Source: Lentibacillus sp. JNUCC-1
GTDB lineage: Bacteria; Bacillota; Bacilli; Bacillales; Amphibacillaceae
NCBI RefSeq assembly: GCF_009741735.1
Contig: NZ_WHOH01000003.1
Coordinates: 1,116,001-1,180,000, forward strand
Length of the DNA: 64,000 bases
Reading direction: 5' to 3'
Of this stretch, positions 25,863 through 34,497 are shown piece by piece. Position 1 is the stretch's first letter. The number at the start of each line of letters is the position of its first letter. The position numbers and the translations under genes were made by a program. A model generated the notes under the pieces. The model did no database searches. It had not been told where the DNA came from and saw only the letters and a program-made list of their open reading frames with translations.

Positions 25863-26258
25863 TTAATTAATGGGGATTTTGTGACAATCACGACATTTCT
25901 CTTCCGATGGCATCGAAAAGGGCCGCACAAACGTCTGACGTTGATTCTTGTTGGTGGTGGTTTTGATATTTAATATAGCTTTACTTTCAACAAATTGGAT
26001 ATGGACCCGCCCTTGAGGAAATGTGTAAAATTGTTCACCCGGCGATTCTCCTGTCTCAATGGTTTTCATATAGTTTGTATAGCCCATTTGTAAGAGGGTC
26101 TCTGTTTTGATGTTTTCCATCTCGATGTCTGTCATATAAATCTCGTTATGGTACATATGAATAGAAGCACTAAGCGCAATCAAAACCAATGCAGAGATAA
26201 AAACAACATATGGCAGTATAAAACCGGATTGGTTAATGAAAAACGATGGTTTTGGCAT
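25863..26258 (-). CDS. comGG: Competence pseudopilin ComGG
   Basis: A 131-residue minor pseudopilin of the competence pilus. The N-terminus has a short leader ending QSG followed by FILPYVVFISALVLIALSASI, so prepilin peptidase (ComC) cleavage would fall between Gly and Phe. It lacks the usual Glu at +5, as known ComGG proteins do. The C-terminus has a CxxC pair (CRDC). It overlaps comGF by 26 bases as last gene of the operon. No clear terminator is seen after it. Confidence 0.82.
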   Translation of the reverse strand: MPKPSFFINQSGFILPYVVFISALVLIALSASIHMYHNEIYMTDIEMENIKTETLLQMGYTNYMKTIETGESPGEQFYTFPQGRVHIQFVESKAILNIKTTTNKNQRQTFVRPFSMPSEEKCRDCHKIPIN

Positions 26259-26646
26259 ACTGTTTCCCTTCTAAAGTCGTAATATGGACACGCACGCCAT
26301 ATGGCAATAGATCCAATGTCATTTGCTCAGCATCATAAAGATATACTTCATACCCGCCTTTTAAACGTCTGATAATCCCCTGGTTGTTTTTTTCAAAGGT
26401 TGCGGTTTCACCGTCATGCATTTCCATGGTTAACTTTCCTTCATGGACAGACCAAGCTTGTGCTTTTGCTGCTTCTTCATGCAGGTAACTGAAAAAACGC
26501 TGAACAGAAAGTGCTTCATAATTATTTTGTGTTTGAAACGTCTGTATTAACGGCGAAATGAGTGACAGTGTCATTGCGATCACCAACAGCGCTAGAAGCG
26601 TGGAGACCAGCGTAAAACCATTTTCATTGTGGTACGTATCCATAGA
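26233..26646 (-). CDS. comGF: Competence protein ComGF
   Basis: About 137 residues. The prepilin-like N-terminus MDTYHNENG|FTLVSTLLALLVIAMTLSLI includes a hydrophobic helix. The body is mixed and ends near LLPYGVRVHITTLEGKQYAKTIVFH. Start choice is uncertain: ATG 26646 gives the best leader, while ATG 26676 would add a Lys-rich extension (MKDKKKKKSVS). It overlaps comGE by about 23 bases and comGG by 26, the compact arrangement of comG operons. It is required for the transformation pilus. Confidence 0.78.
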   Translation of the reverse strand, partial: SMDTYHNENGFTLVSTLLALLVIAMTLSLISPLIQTFQTQNNYEALSVQRFFSYLHEEAAKAQAWSVHEGKLTMEMHDGETATFEKNNQGIIRRLKGGYEVYLYDAEQMTLDLLPYGVRVHITTLEGKQYAKTIVFH

Positions 26647-26965
26647 GACAGACTTTTTCTTCTTTTTGTCTTTCATTGATCCATGTGGCACATCCTTCAA
26701 TATATTGATTTGTTGGTTTAAATGAAAATGTAATGGATTTGTTTTGCATATTGCGGTTATACGGGGTGAAGTCAGCTTCTTGCGGGATAAATATATGCTG
26801 TTGTAATTCGTCATGGAGCAAGTTGCCAACAGCGAGCCGTATATCAAGATTGCTACGTTCTCTTTTTAAAAGGCTCACCACCGGTAGGGCAGTGGTAACG
26901 AGCATTAAGACGATCGAAAAAGCAACAAGCGTTTCGGTAAAGGTAAATCCATTATATTGTTTCAA
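26624..26965 (-). CDS. comGE: Competence pseudopilin ComGE
   Basis: About 113 residues with a type IV prepilin leader, MKQYNG|FTFTETLVAFSIVLMLVTTALPVV, including the Glu at +5. The start is inferred as TTG 26965, because aaagggg lies 10 bases upstream and the resulting leader is of normal length. GTG 26974 is too near the RBS. It overlaps comGD by about 14 bases and comGF at its end. Confidence 0.78.
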   Translation of the reverse strand: MKQYNGFTFTETLVAFSIVLMLVTTALPVVSLLKRERSNLDIRLAVGNLLHDELQQHIFIPQEADFTPYNRNMQNKSITFSFKPTNQYIEGCATWINERQKEEKVCLYGYVPQ

Positions 26966-27383
26966 TACGAGCACGCCCCTTTCCAAGAGGGAATACAAAT
27001 TTGTACATTTGTCGTGGTGTTGTAATAAGAAAAGATGCAGGTTGTTTCACCACCCCGCTGCTAAAAAATACAATTTCATGCTTTTTGTCAATCCATTGAC
27101 CTGGTATTTCTCGTTCCACAATTGGAATTGTTCCGGTGAAAATGGTATAAAATTGTTCGGTGCCATTAATCCTCAGGCGAACGGAAAGTTCAGGGTGAGA
27201 GGCGGCAAGCATCTGTGTGTAAAGCAGGTCTGATTGAAGCGTTTTAAGAAAATGAACTTCCTTCTGTTCCTGTAACCTGTCGCTGTTTAATGGCGCCATA
27301 ATTAATAGGAAAGCCGAGACCACTCCGAGAATAATCAACATTTCCGTGAGAGTGAATCCTTTCTCGTTTTTCCATCTCAGCAT
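26952..27383 (-). CDS. comGD: Competence pseudopilin ComGD
   Basis: A 143-residue pseudopilin. The leader MLRWKNEKG|FTLTEMLIILGVVSAFLLIMAPL carries the Glu at +5 and the cleavage Gly. The body resembles GspH/FimT-like domains (LLYTQMLAASHPELSVRLRING, IVFFSSGVVKQP, GKGRARIETI). Its ATG overlaps the comGC stop codon by one base (TAATG), indicating coupled translation. Confidence 0.88.
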   Translation of the reverse strand: MLRWKNEKGFTLTEMLIILGVVSAFLLIMAPLNSDRLQEQKEVHFLKTLQSDLLYTQMLAASHPELSVRLRINGTEQFYTIFTGTIPIVEREIPGQWIDKKHEIVFFSSGVVKQPASFLITTPRQMYKFVFPLGKGRARIETI

Positions 27384-27691
27384 TATGACCCACCTGCAGT
27401 GACATTACCACCCGAAAGTGTTAATACTTTTCCATTTCCACACTTTCTCTGCTCTTTATTGATATAATTATGTGTAACGAGATCTTGTAAACTTCTCGGT
27501 TTTTCACTCTTTTCTATCGTATATTGATCTACCTGGGCTTGTACCACAGCAACTAGAGCTTTACATCCTTTCTCCTGTACATTTTCTCCTCTGTTTAACA
27601 GGTTCGGAACGATTAAAATTAATAACACGGAAATGACCATTAAAACAATGAGCATTTCAATTAGTGTGAATCCTTTCTCATTTTTAAGCAT
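27383..27691 (-). CDS. comGC: Major competence pseudopilin ComGC
   Basis: A 102-residue major subunit of the transformation pseudopilus. The classic type IV prepilin leader MLKNEKG|FTLIEMLIVLMVISVLLILIVPNLL is followed by a helical domain. Two cysteines (KGCKAL and RKCGNG) correspond to the disulfide pair of ComGC. The RBS is aaggaga. Cleavage requires ComC, which is not in the window. Confidence 0.95.
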   Translation of the reverse strand: MLKNEKGFTLIEMLIVLMVISVLLILIVPNLLNRGENVQEKGCKALVAVVQAQVDQYTIEKSEKPRSLQDLVTHNYINKEQRKCGNGKVLTLSGGNVTAGGS

Positions 27692-27705
27692 AAATACATC
27701 TCTCC

Positions 27706-28755
27706 TTATATGGTTTTAATTAAATCCAGCATTGGCGCCATCAATGCGACATAGGTCAAAATGATAAAACAGGCGAGCATCAAGAAGACTGCCGGTTGGA
27801 TCATAGCGATCATTCGGATGGTTTTTCTATGCATATCTTCTGTGAGAAACTCTGCATATACAGCCAGGTCCTTGACAAGTGTTTCTGAATCGACATTTTT
27901 TTGAAACAGGACGGCTAAATTATGATAAATGAACGGCATTTGTTTGAGGATTTCCGAAGGCAGCACCCCTTTCGTTAGTTCTCTGGTCATCTTGACGCTG
28001 TAATGAGACAAAATTGGAAGCTGTTTCTGAGAAGCGATGATTTGAAAAACGTCTTTAATGGGAAGGCCGCTCTCTAATAAAGAGCCGACATGGGAGGCAA
28101 AGTTAAATGATGTTTGCATGCGGACATAGTTTCGATAACCTGGAATCCGACGAATCAGATTAAGTTGCTGTTTGATGTGAAGGCGCGGAATTAATACGCG
28201 CCATACAATGAATACGCCCGATGCACATACCATGATGCCAATTAGACCGTAACTTAGTGCGTTGATCACAAAAAGAGCGTACTGAGCTGCTGAAGAATCT
28301 GAGGCTGTTTCAAATATTTGTGTGAAAGAAGGGAGCAGGAATCGTTTAATAAAAAAGAAAAGGATAAGAAAGGACACAAGTAATATAAGAGGGTATCGTG
28401 ATGTTGATCGGAGGGTTTTCTGCTGGGCGAGCTGGTGCTCGTATAAGACACTGCCTTTTTGTATGCTTTCGACCAGACGTCCGCCATTTCGTGCAAAAAA
28501 TACAAATGATGTCACGAGACCTGGAAATCTCTCGTTGACCAACGCCTGATCCAGTGTGCCGCCATTTTTTAATGTTAGTTTTATACGTATTGTCATTGAT
28601 CTGAACTGCTCGTCCGCCTGGAGCGTCTCAAGTGCCTGAATCAATGGATAACCCAATTCCATCAACCTGGCGAGACGTTTCAAAAAACGCAACTGATCTG
28701 GAGGCGACAAACGGTTTTTAGCCTTCATTAAAAACAGCTTCTGAAATAAAGCCAT
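27706..28755 (-). CDS. comGB: Competence pilus membrane platform protein ComGB
   Basis: About 349 residues of the GspF/PilC family, the inner-membrane platform for pseudopilus assembly. Two GspF domains are seen, with membrane segments ILLVSFLILFFFIKRFLLPS, ALSYGLIGIMVCASGVFIVW and FLMLACFIILTYVALMAPML. The start at 28755 (or ATG 28761) is placed after a gaagg RBS; earlier codons lie deep in comGA. It overlaps the comGA 3' end by about 40 bases. Confidence 0.9.
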   Translation of the reverse strand: MALFQKLFLMKAKNRLSPPDQLRFLKRLARLMELGYPLIQALETLQADEQFRSMTIRIKLTLKNGGTLDQALVNERFPGLVTSFVFFARNGGRLVESIQKGSVLYEHQLAQQKTLRSTSRYPLILLVSFLILFFFIKRFLLPSFTQIFETASDSSAAQYALFVINALSYGLIGIMVCASGVFIVWRVLIPRLHIKQQLNLIRRIPGYRNYVRMQTSFNFASHVGSLLESGLPIKDVFQIIASQKQLPILSHYSVKMTRELTKGVLPSEILKQMPFIYHNLAVLFQKNVDSETLVKDLAVYAEFLTEDMHRKTIRMIAMIQPAVFLMLACFIILTYVALMAPMLDLIKTI

Positions 28756-29728
28756 ATGCATACGCCTTCTTTCGTAAATGGTTAAACGTGTGATAATGTA
28801 CAGCCTGTTCTGTATCACCCTTTGTGAGCAGGGTCTTCAGCGCATGCTCGTCCAGAATTTCAAGTAAAGCTGCCCGTCTATTGATGCTGTTTTGACTCAT
28901 CACAGGCAAAAGCTTCAATGATGCTACAGCAATAAGAGATTGCATAAGATCAGATTTCGAAAGATCCATTTCCATTAATCGATGCAAAGTTCCTACAGCA
29001 TCCTTAGCATGCAGAGTGCTTAATACCAAGTGGCCTGTCAAAGCCGCTTCAAAAGCGAAGTGAGCCGTAAACTGATCCCTGATTTCACCGACCATAATAA
29101 TGTCCGGGTCGTGTCTTAAGGCCGCTTTGAGTCCGACTTGATAAGACATACCGGCCTTTTCATTAACTTGGACTTGAAGCATATCATGCATGGTTTTCTC
29201 TATTGGATCCTCAAGGGTTATGGTTTGGTAGGATTTTTGCTTCATAATGGATTGAAGGAGGGCGTAAAGTGTGGTTGTTTTTCCGCAGCCTGTCGGTCCT
29301 GTAAGTAAAATAATGCCCGAGCGGAGGTTGACCAGATTGAGCAGTCGCTCTCTTTGAAAGGGAAACAGAAATAAATCATCAAGGTCGAGGTGTCTTTCTT
29401 GAGGTAAGATACGAACAGCAAGACTTTCATAATGGTTTGCAGGAAGTGTGGACAACCTTAGAGCATATGTTTCTTCATTATTATGAAATTGAATCGTTCC
29501 GTTTTGAGGTTTTCTTGTTTCACCAATATCCATTCCTGAGGTAAACTTATAATAGGTGAGAAGTGTCTCGTACATGCTTCGGGGAATCGTGTCGTGGAGA
29601 TAACGTTCCCCTTGAATACGAAGGAAGACTTCAGCAGAGTCTGGCAGAGGATAAAAGTGAATGTCAGAAGCATCTGACTGGATTGCATGAGAAAGTAAGG
29701 TTTTTGAAAGGGTTTCAGCGGAATTCAA
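28718..29728 (-). CDS. comGA: Competence traffic ATPase ComGA
   Basis: A 336-residue GspE/PilB-type ATPase that powers pseudopilus assembly. Walker A is GPTGCGKTTTLYAL, the Asp box and Walker B are in LRHDPDIIMVGEIRD, and the His box is LVLSTLHAKD. The first ATG (29737) touches the aaaggag RBS, whereas the in-frame TTG at 29728 has a 9-base gap and yields MNSAETLSKTLLSHAI, matching the N-terminus of B. subtilis ComGA. TTG is therefore preferred. The C-terminal tetracysteine zinc motif of B. subtilis ComGA is not apparent. It is divergent from aroK with only about 50 bases between; no convincing ComK box was seen. Confidence 0.94.
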   Translation of the reverse strand: MNSAETLSKTLLSHAIQSDASDIHFYPLPDSAEVFLRIQGERYLHDTIPRSMYETLLTYYKFTSGMDIGETRKPQNGTIQFHNNEETYALRLSTLPANHYESLAVRILPQERHLDLDDLFLFPFQRERLLNLVNLRSGIILLTGPTGCGKTTTLYALLQSIMKQKSYQTITLEDPIEKTMHDMLQVQVNEKAGMSYQVGLKAALRHDPDIIMVGEIRDQFTAHFAFEAALTGHLVLSTLHAKDAVGTLHRLMEMDLSKSDLMQSLIAVASLKLLPVMSQNSINRRAALLEILDEHALKTLLTKGDTEQAVHYHTFNHLRKKAYAYGFISEAVFNEG

Positions 29729-29781
29729 GCAAATCATCTCCTTTAGCGGTGAATGAGAAATAGAAATTGGGAGGTTTAAAG

Positions 29782-30282
29782 ATGAGGTGCATATATTTAA
29801 TTGGATTTATGGGCAGCGGAAAAACAACAGTTGCAAAAGAAACAGGTCAATTACTTGGATGGCGGGTTATTGATTTGGATCAGGAAATAGAAGAAAGGTT
29901 TGGAAGAATTTCGGATATATTCAAGCGTAAGGGTGAACATGCTTTTCGATGTTTTGAATCTGAAGTCCTTGAAGCGGTTAGAGGTGACGATATCATCGTC
30001 TCTACCGGAGGCGGTATTGTAGAAAATAAGAAGAATGTTGATTACATGAATTATAATGGATATGTGATTCATTTGCAAGCATCATTTAAAGAAATTTCAA
30101 AAAGGCTGAAAAATGATACAGACCGGCCATTGTGGAATAATGGGCAAAAGAAACAACGTGAATTATACACGAAACGTCTGTCATTATATCATCAAGCAGC
30201 ACATTTTAATTTGTCAACAGACTGCCAAACACCGGAAGAGATTGCTTGTCAGATTGCGAAGTTGTCAAAGTCATTTGAATAA
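29782..30282 (+). CDS. aroK: Shikimate kinase
   Basis: A 166-residue NMP-kinase-like enzyme that phosphorylates shikimate for aromatic amino acid synthesis. Walker A is GFMGSGKTT. The shikimate-binding motifs are the Asp pair in VIDLDQEIEERFG and VSTGGGIV, and the lid contains DRPLW. ATG 29782 follows gggaggttt; the upstream in-frame TTG is not needed. The gene lies between divergent comGA and yqzE. Confidence 0.95.
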   Translation: MRCIYLIGFMGSGKTTVAKETGQLLGWRVIDLDQEIEERFGRISDIFKRKGEHAFRCFESEVLEAVRGDDIIVSTGGGIVENKKNVDYMNYNGYVIHLQASFKEISKRLKNDTDRPLWNNGQKKQRELYTKRLSLYHQAAHFNLSTDCQTPEEIACQIAKLSKSFE

Positions 30283-30339
30283 AAAGGCACTGGGAAGGTC
30301 ACATTAATATATAAGAAGTATCTGACCGGAGTGAGCTAT

Positions 30340-30513
30340 ATGTCCATTAATGATTATGTGAAATTCCTGACTGAAACATTGACGTCATACATCGATCAGC
30401 CTAAAGAAGACCGCAAACAGCATAAAAAAGATAAGGCTGAGCCGCGTTCAGCCTTATCTGATCGCTGGTTTGGAGTGCTGCCATTTGCAATGAAGCTTTT
30501 CAGGAAGAGGTGA
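30340..30513 (+). CDS. yqzE: YqzE family small protein
   Basis: A 57-residue protein matching Bacillus YqzE: MSINDYVKFLTETLTSYID, a basic middle (PKEDRKQHKKDK) and the conserved RWFGVLPFAMKLFRKR end. Function is unknown; in B. subtilis it neighbours comGG and may belong to the competence regulon. ATG 30340 is set by ccggagtgag upstream and by alignment of SINDYVK with homologues. It is convergent with yqhG, and the stops are 6 bases apart. Confidence 0.82.
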   Translation: MSINDYVKFLTETLTSYIDQPKEDRKQHKKDKAEPRSALSDRWFGVLPFAMKLFRKR

Positions 30514-30519
30514 ATAACA

Positions 30520-31326
30520 TCACTTGGATGCAAATAACGTATCTGACAAGTACATGACCCCGCCGTTGACGACTTCCATGGTGATGGTCGGACTGAGCCG
30601 CTGTTCGATTTCAAGACGCTCTTTTTCCATGAGCTCTGCTTGTTCTTCATTAGCTTTCTGTCCCTCATAGAAGTGATCTAACAGTTCAAGTTCTGCTGTT
30701 TTACTTTTTAGTGATTCCTGTGCCCAGTTATGATCCTGTCGCTGAATATAATCACTGATCACATCTTCAATGCGTTTAAATCCACTTCCTAATTTAATCA
30801 TAGGTGATAGGGTGTAACAAAAGTCCGGAATGGTTAATTGCATATCGATATGAGAGAGTGTGTCCATCATACCGGAAGTCATAATACCGTTAATCAAATT
30901 TAATCCGATTGACATCATTTCTTCTTTACGCTGTTTGCCTGTATAAGTGATTTTAAGATTAACGACCAACCATGGATATAATGGGGTTCTAGTATCGACA
31001 TTTAAAGCCTGAAATAGTTTTGTGTAGCGCTCATTTTTAGTTAAATGACTGACGATCTGTTGAAATCGGGGGCTTCCGTAATCCACATATTCTCCGCGTT
31101 CATTCTGCTCTTGACAGACTTTATCCGTGTAAAAAGTCATGTGAGCGGGCTCTCCTTTATAGCCCATTTTAGATATATAATGCCAGTAGAAGGGGCGGTT
31201 CATTAAAACCTTGTCCATGTCTTCGGTTAATTGGACAGAGAGCTTGCCTGATGTACTTTCTAAAATGGAACAATGATGGCTTTTAAAATAGTTTTCCATA
31301 AAACCATGCAAATTCTCAATTGCCAT
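30520..31326 (-). CDS. yqhG: YqhG family protein
   Basis: A 268-residue cytosolic protein of the Bacillus YqhG family, function unknown. Family-typical segments are MAIENLHGFMENYFKSHHC, DMDKVLMNRPFYWHYI, and DYGSPRFQQIVSHL. ATG 31326 lies 5 bases after aggaggtt. It overlaps the end of the SNF2 helicase gene by 11 bases, so the two are coupled, and the pairing is conserved in Bacillus (yqhG-yqhH). A shared role in nucleic acid metabolism is inference. Confidence 0.85.
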   Translation of the reverse strand: MAIENLHGFMENYFKSHHCSILESTSGKLSVQLTEDMDKVLMNRPFYWHYISKMGYKGEPAHMTFYTDKVCQEQNERGEYVDYGSPRFQQIVSHLTKNERYTKLFQALNVDTRTPLYPWLVVNLKITYTGKQRKEEMMSIGLNLINGIMTSGMMDTLSHIDMQLTIPDFCYTLSPMIKLGSGFKRIEDVISDYIQRQDHNWAQESLKSKTAELELLDHFYEGQKANEEQAELMEKERLEIEQRLSPTITMEVVNGGVMYLSDTLFASK

Positions 31327-32980
31327 AATCAACCTCCTCTGTTGTGGTTAATTTTTTCTGATGATCTGCAAGAACAGACGTTAAATTATCGAGTTTTATT
31401 TTAGCCTCTCCAGCTGAACTGGATTCTGAGTAGATCGTTTTGATTTCCTCTTCAAGATCGTTGATTTCCAAATCAGCCATAATATCATCAAGTTGACCAA
31501 TCACATCTTCAAACAAGCCAATTTTCTCGTATAGCAACGTCATAATATGTTCCTCGATTGTACGTCGGGTGCCCATATTATAAATATAGACATCTTTTTT
31601 CTGACCATATCTGTGAATGCGGCCGATGCGCTGTTCCAAACGCATTGGATTCCAAGGCAGGTCATAGTTGATCATCAGGTTGCAAAATTGCAAGTTGATT
31701 CCTTCCCCGCCAGCTTCTGTTGCAATTAACACTTGGGCATGGTTTTCAAACAACTGTTTCATCCAATCTTTCTTGCTTTTCTTAAATCCGCCTCTATAAG
31801 GTACAGAGGAGATGCCGTGCTGCTGCAAGAGCCACTGCAAATACACCTGTGTGGCACGGTATTCTGTGAACACAATGATTTTGGAATCATTATGGTTGTT
31901 GATGAGTTCAACAAGCTTTTGCCCTTTTGCATGTTGAGGCAGCTGCTGAATGTGTGAAATAATATCTTGCCCATCTTGTGAAATAACAGGATTGTCGCTG
32001 AGCATTTTTTCAAATGATAGGTAACATGCTTCACGAGAAGAGCATAATTCTCTCAGTAAGGTAATTCCCGCAAAAGTGGATATGGATGCTGACAATGATT
32101 CCAGCATGTTATAAACAGCTATTTCTTCTTCACTGAAATCCACCCACACCGTTTCAACATGCCTCTTAGAATCGAGCAAAGACTCTTGCTTTCTCGTATT
32201 GCGAATCATCACTTTTTGAATAAGGGTTTTTAAGTAAGTATCTTGATGAACCAATTTGCGGTCGTTTCCATACGTTTTCATAAATGTATCATAGTTCCCA
32301 AGGTGACCTGGTTTTAAAATAGATACCAGATTGAAGATGTCCATTAATTTATTTTGAACTGGTGTGGCTGTTAGTAACAGACAATATTTTTTTCGTATTG
32401 ATCTAGCAAAAGTATAATTCTTTGTTTGGTGATTTTTAAGCTTATGAGCTTCGTCGATCAGTACAAAGTCATATTCAATATCCAGAATCTGTTCCCGATG
32501 TGGTGATTTTTTCGCCTTGTCCATGGAAGACACAACCACATGATACTCTTGCCATGGATAGTTTTTCCGGTGAGACGCAGCAGGGATAAAGAACTTTTCG
32601 TTTAATTCACGCACCCATTGGTTAACGAGAGAAGCAGGAACCAGGATTAAAGCTTTATTAATCAGGCCTCTTACCATATATTCCTTTAAGATCAGACCCG
32701 CTTCAATGGTCTTCCCAAGTCCAACTTCATCAGCAAGCAAAGCACGTCCATTCATTTTTTCCACAACCTGGTGTGCACACCTGGTTTGATACGGCAAAAA
32801 AGTCATGTGATTAAGATGCTTAAGTGCTGTCAATCCGTCAAACTCTGACGTCATAGTTGAGAGTTGGGCATCATATGCAAGTTTAAATAAGGACCAGGAC
32901 GATAATTGTTCGTTATTTTCAAGTGCTGTTTCAAGATGGTTGATAAAATGCTGGTCTTTTTTAACATTAATTTCATTCAT
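31316..32980 (-). CDS. yqhH: SNF2-family DNA/RNA helicase-like ATPase (YqhH)
   Basis: A 554-residue SWI2/SNF2 ATPase, similar to RapA-like proteins. Motif I is LLADEVGLGKTIEAGLI, motif Ia LVPASLVNQW, motif II LIDEAHKLKN, motif III LLTATPVQN, motif V ATEAGGEGINLQ and motif VI EQRIGRIHRYGQ. No nuclease or SWIM domain is attached. The start at 32980 has gtgagtg about 10 bases upstream; GTG 32992 and ATG 32989 are also in frame. The gene diverges from the glycine riboswitch operon. Confidence 0.92.
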   Translation of the reverse strand: MNEINVKKDQHFINHLETALENNEQLSSWSLFKLAYDAQLSTMTSEFDGLTALKHLNHMTFLPYQTRCAHQVVEKMNGRALLADEVGLGKTIEAGLILKEYMVRGLINKALILVPASLVNQWVRELNEKFFIPAASHRKNYPWQEYHVVVSSMDKAKKSPHREQILDIEYDFVLIDEAHKLKNHQTKNYTFARSIRKKYCLLLTATPVQNKLMDIFNLVSILKPGHLGNYDTFMKTYGNDRKLVHQDTYLKTLIQKVMIRNTRKQESLLDSKRHVETVWVDFSEEEIAVYNMLESLSASISTFAGITLLRELCSSREACYLSFEKMLSDNPVISQDGQDIISHIQQLPQHAKGQKLVELINNHNDSKIIVFTEYRATQVYLQWLLQQHGISSVPYRGGFKKSKKDWMKQLFENHAQVLIATEAGGEGINLQFCNLMINYDLPWNPMRLEQRIGRIHRYGQKKDVYIYNMGTRRTIEEHIMTLLYEKIGLFEDVIGQLDDIMADLEINDLEEEIKTIYSESSSAGEAKIKLDNLTSVLADHQKKLTTTEEVDYGN

Positions 32981-33111
32981 GACGTACATCACTCACTTTT
33001 AGCTGGATTACTTTCAAACCTATGTTATAATAAGCTTGAAATAGATATTCTTTGTGCATGAACAGCATACATAGTGTAACCAACTGAATAATTTTTATAA
33101 GCGAATGAATG

Positions 33112-33314
33112 CAAGAGGAGAGTTTACGCCCGTATGCCGGATATAAAAAAATGGCTCGGTCGTAACGCCGAAGGAGCAAACATATTGTGAATCTCTCAGG
33201 CAAAAAGACTCTTGCAGGACGCACCTCTGGAGAGTGTTTACTGCTGTAAACCACCCACGAAGCAAGCCGCGGTCAAACGCGCGAAACTTTCTGGTTGAAG
33301 GACAGAGATTTCAT
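33112..33314 (+). ncRNA. Tandem glycine riboswitch
   Basis: Two consecutive glycine aptamers. Aptamer 1 (about 33112-33216) runs from gaggagagt through gccgaaggagcaa to aatctctcaggcaaaaagac. Aptamer 2 (about 33217-33314) runs from ggacgcacctctggagag through cacgaagcaagccgcgg to the ggttgaaggacagag end. The repeated cores GCCGAAGGAGCAA-like and tctcaggcaaa / tctggttgaa are diagnostic. It lies directly before gcvT and should activate glycine cleavage when glycine is high. Confidence 0.95.
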
Positions 33315-33339
33315 TTGAGCACTGGAATCTCTATTTTTT
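33304..33339 (+). terminator. Riboswitch-controlled terminator upstream of gcvT
   Basis: A 7-bp stem agagatt (33304-33310) with aatctct (33326-33332), followed by atttttta. The 5' arm is also the 3' strand of aptamer 2, so folding of the aptamer would compete with termination. Confidence 0.78.
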
Positions 33340-33372
33340 ATGCACACTATTTTTACAGAAGGGGTTGGGAGA

Positions 33373-34482
33373 ATGGATGCATTGAAACGCACACCCATTT
33401 ATCCGGAATACGGGGATTTGGGAGCCAAGACGATTGATTTTGGCGGCTGGGATATGCCGGTTCAGTTTGCCGGTATTAAACAGGAACATGAAGCCACACG
33501 AACAAAAGCAGGCCTGTTTGATGTCTCTCACATGGGAGAAATCATGGTGAAAGGACCTGAAAGCGAGTCATTTTTACAAAGAATCCTGACCAATGATATT
33601 TCCAAGATGACAGAGGGGAAATGTCTGTATACATTTATGTGTTATGAAAATGGCGGGGTTGTCGATGACTTCTTAGTTTATAAGTTTAAAGAGCATGAAT
33701 ACATGCTTGTCGTCAATGCAGCCAACACAGAAAAGGATGTTGAGTGGCTGACCAAACAGCAATCGGCATTTGGGGCAGACGTAACCATTAAGAATGTCAG
33801 TGATTACTATGCTCTGCTTGCACTTCAAGGACCAAATGCACAGGCGATACTGCAAACGATTACAACGACGCAGCTTGCCGATATCAAATTTTTCCGTTTT
33901 GACCAGAACGTGCATTTTGACAGTATTAATTCCGCTGCGATTGTGTCTAGGACGGGTTACACGGGCGAAGATGGCTTTGAGATCTACATCGATCAAGTTA
34001 ATGGGCGTGTGCTTTGGAATCTTATTCTGGAAGCCGGTGCTGACTACGGGCTGGAGCCAGTTGGTCTTGGTGCAAGAGACACGCTGCGTTTTGAAGCCAA
34101 TTTGCCACTATACGGTCAGGAAATATCACCAGATATCACGCCAATTGAAGCCGGTTTAAAATTTGCAGTTAAAGTAAACAAAGACGCTAATTTCATCGGT
34201 AAAGACGTGCTTCGTAAGCAAGTGGAGGAAGGCGCAAAAAGAAAGCTTGTAGGCATTGAAATGATTGATAAAGGCATCCCGCGTCACGGCTATGAAGTGC
34301 TTTCTGAAGACAAAGTGATTGGAGAAGTGACATCTGGCACCCAATCACCTACTTTGAAGAAGAATATAGGGCTGGCGCTTATTGATGCCGAATATGCTGA
34401 TATCGGTGCAGAGTTGACTGTTCAAGTTCGGAAACGTCGCTTGAAAGCAGTTGTGATTCCAACACCATTTCTTAAAAAATGA
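33373..34482 (+). CDS. gcvT: Glycine cleavage system T protein (aminomethyltransferase)
   Basis: A 369-residue enzyme that moves the methylene group of glycine from lipoyl-H-protein to tetrahydrofolate and releases ammonia. Family motifs are [43 protein letters not shown] and the C-terminal [19 protein letters not shown]. The ATG follows gttgggaga. It opens a three-gene operon with gcvPA and gcvPB; the H-protein gene is not here, as is usual in Bacillus. Confidence 0.97.
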   Translation: MDALKRTPIYPEYGDLGAKTIDFGGWDMPVQFAGIKQEHEATRTKAGLFDVSHMGEIMVKGPESESFLQRILTNDISKMTEGKCLYTFMCYENGGVVDDFLVYKFKEHEYMLVVNAANTEKDVEWLTKQQSAFGADVTIKNVSDYYALLALQGPNAQAILQTITTTQLADIKFFRFDQNVHFDSINSAAIVSRTGYTGEDGFEIYIDQVNGRVLWNLILEAGADYGLEPVGLGARDTLRFEANLPLYGQEISPDITPIEAGLKFAVKVNKDANFIGKDVLRKQVEEGAKRKLVGIEMIDKGIPRHGYEVLSEDKVIGEVTSGTQSPTLKKNIGLALIDAEYADIGAELTVQVRKRRLKAVVIPTPFLKK

Positions 34483-34497
34483 GGGGGAAGATCTTCA

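Noticed and set aside
26733..27233. 166-codon plus-strand ORF inside comG
   Set aside because: It is antisense to comGD/comGE, with no RBS; the minus-strand frames have clear prepilin signatures.
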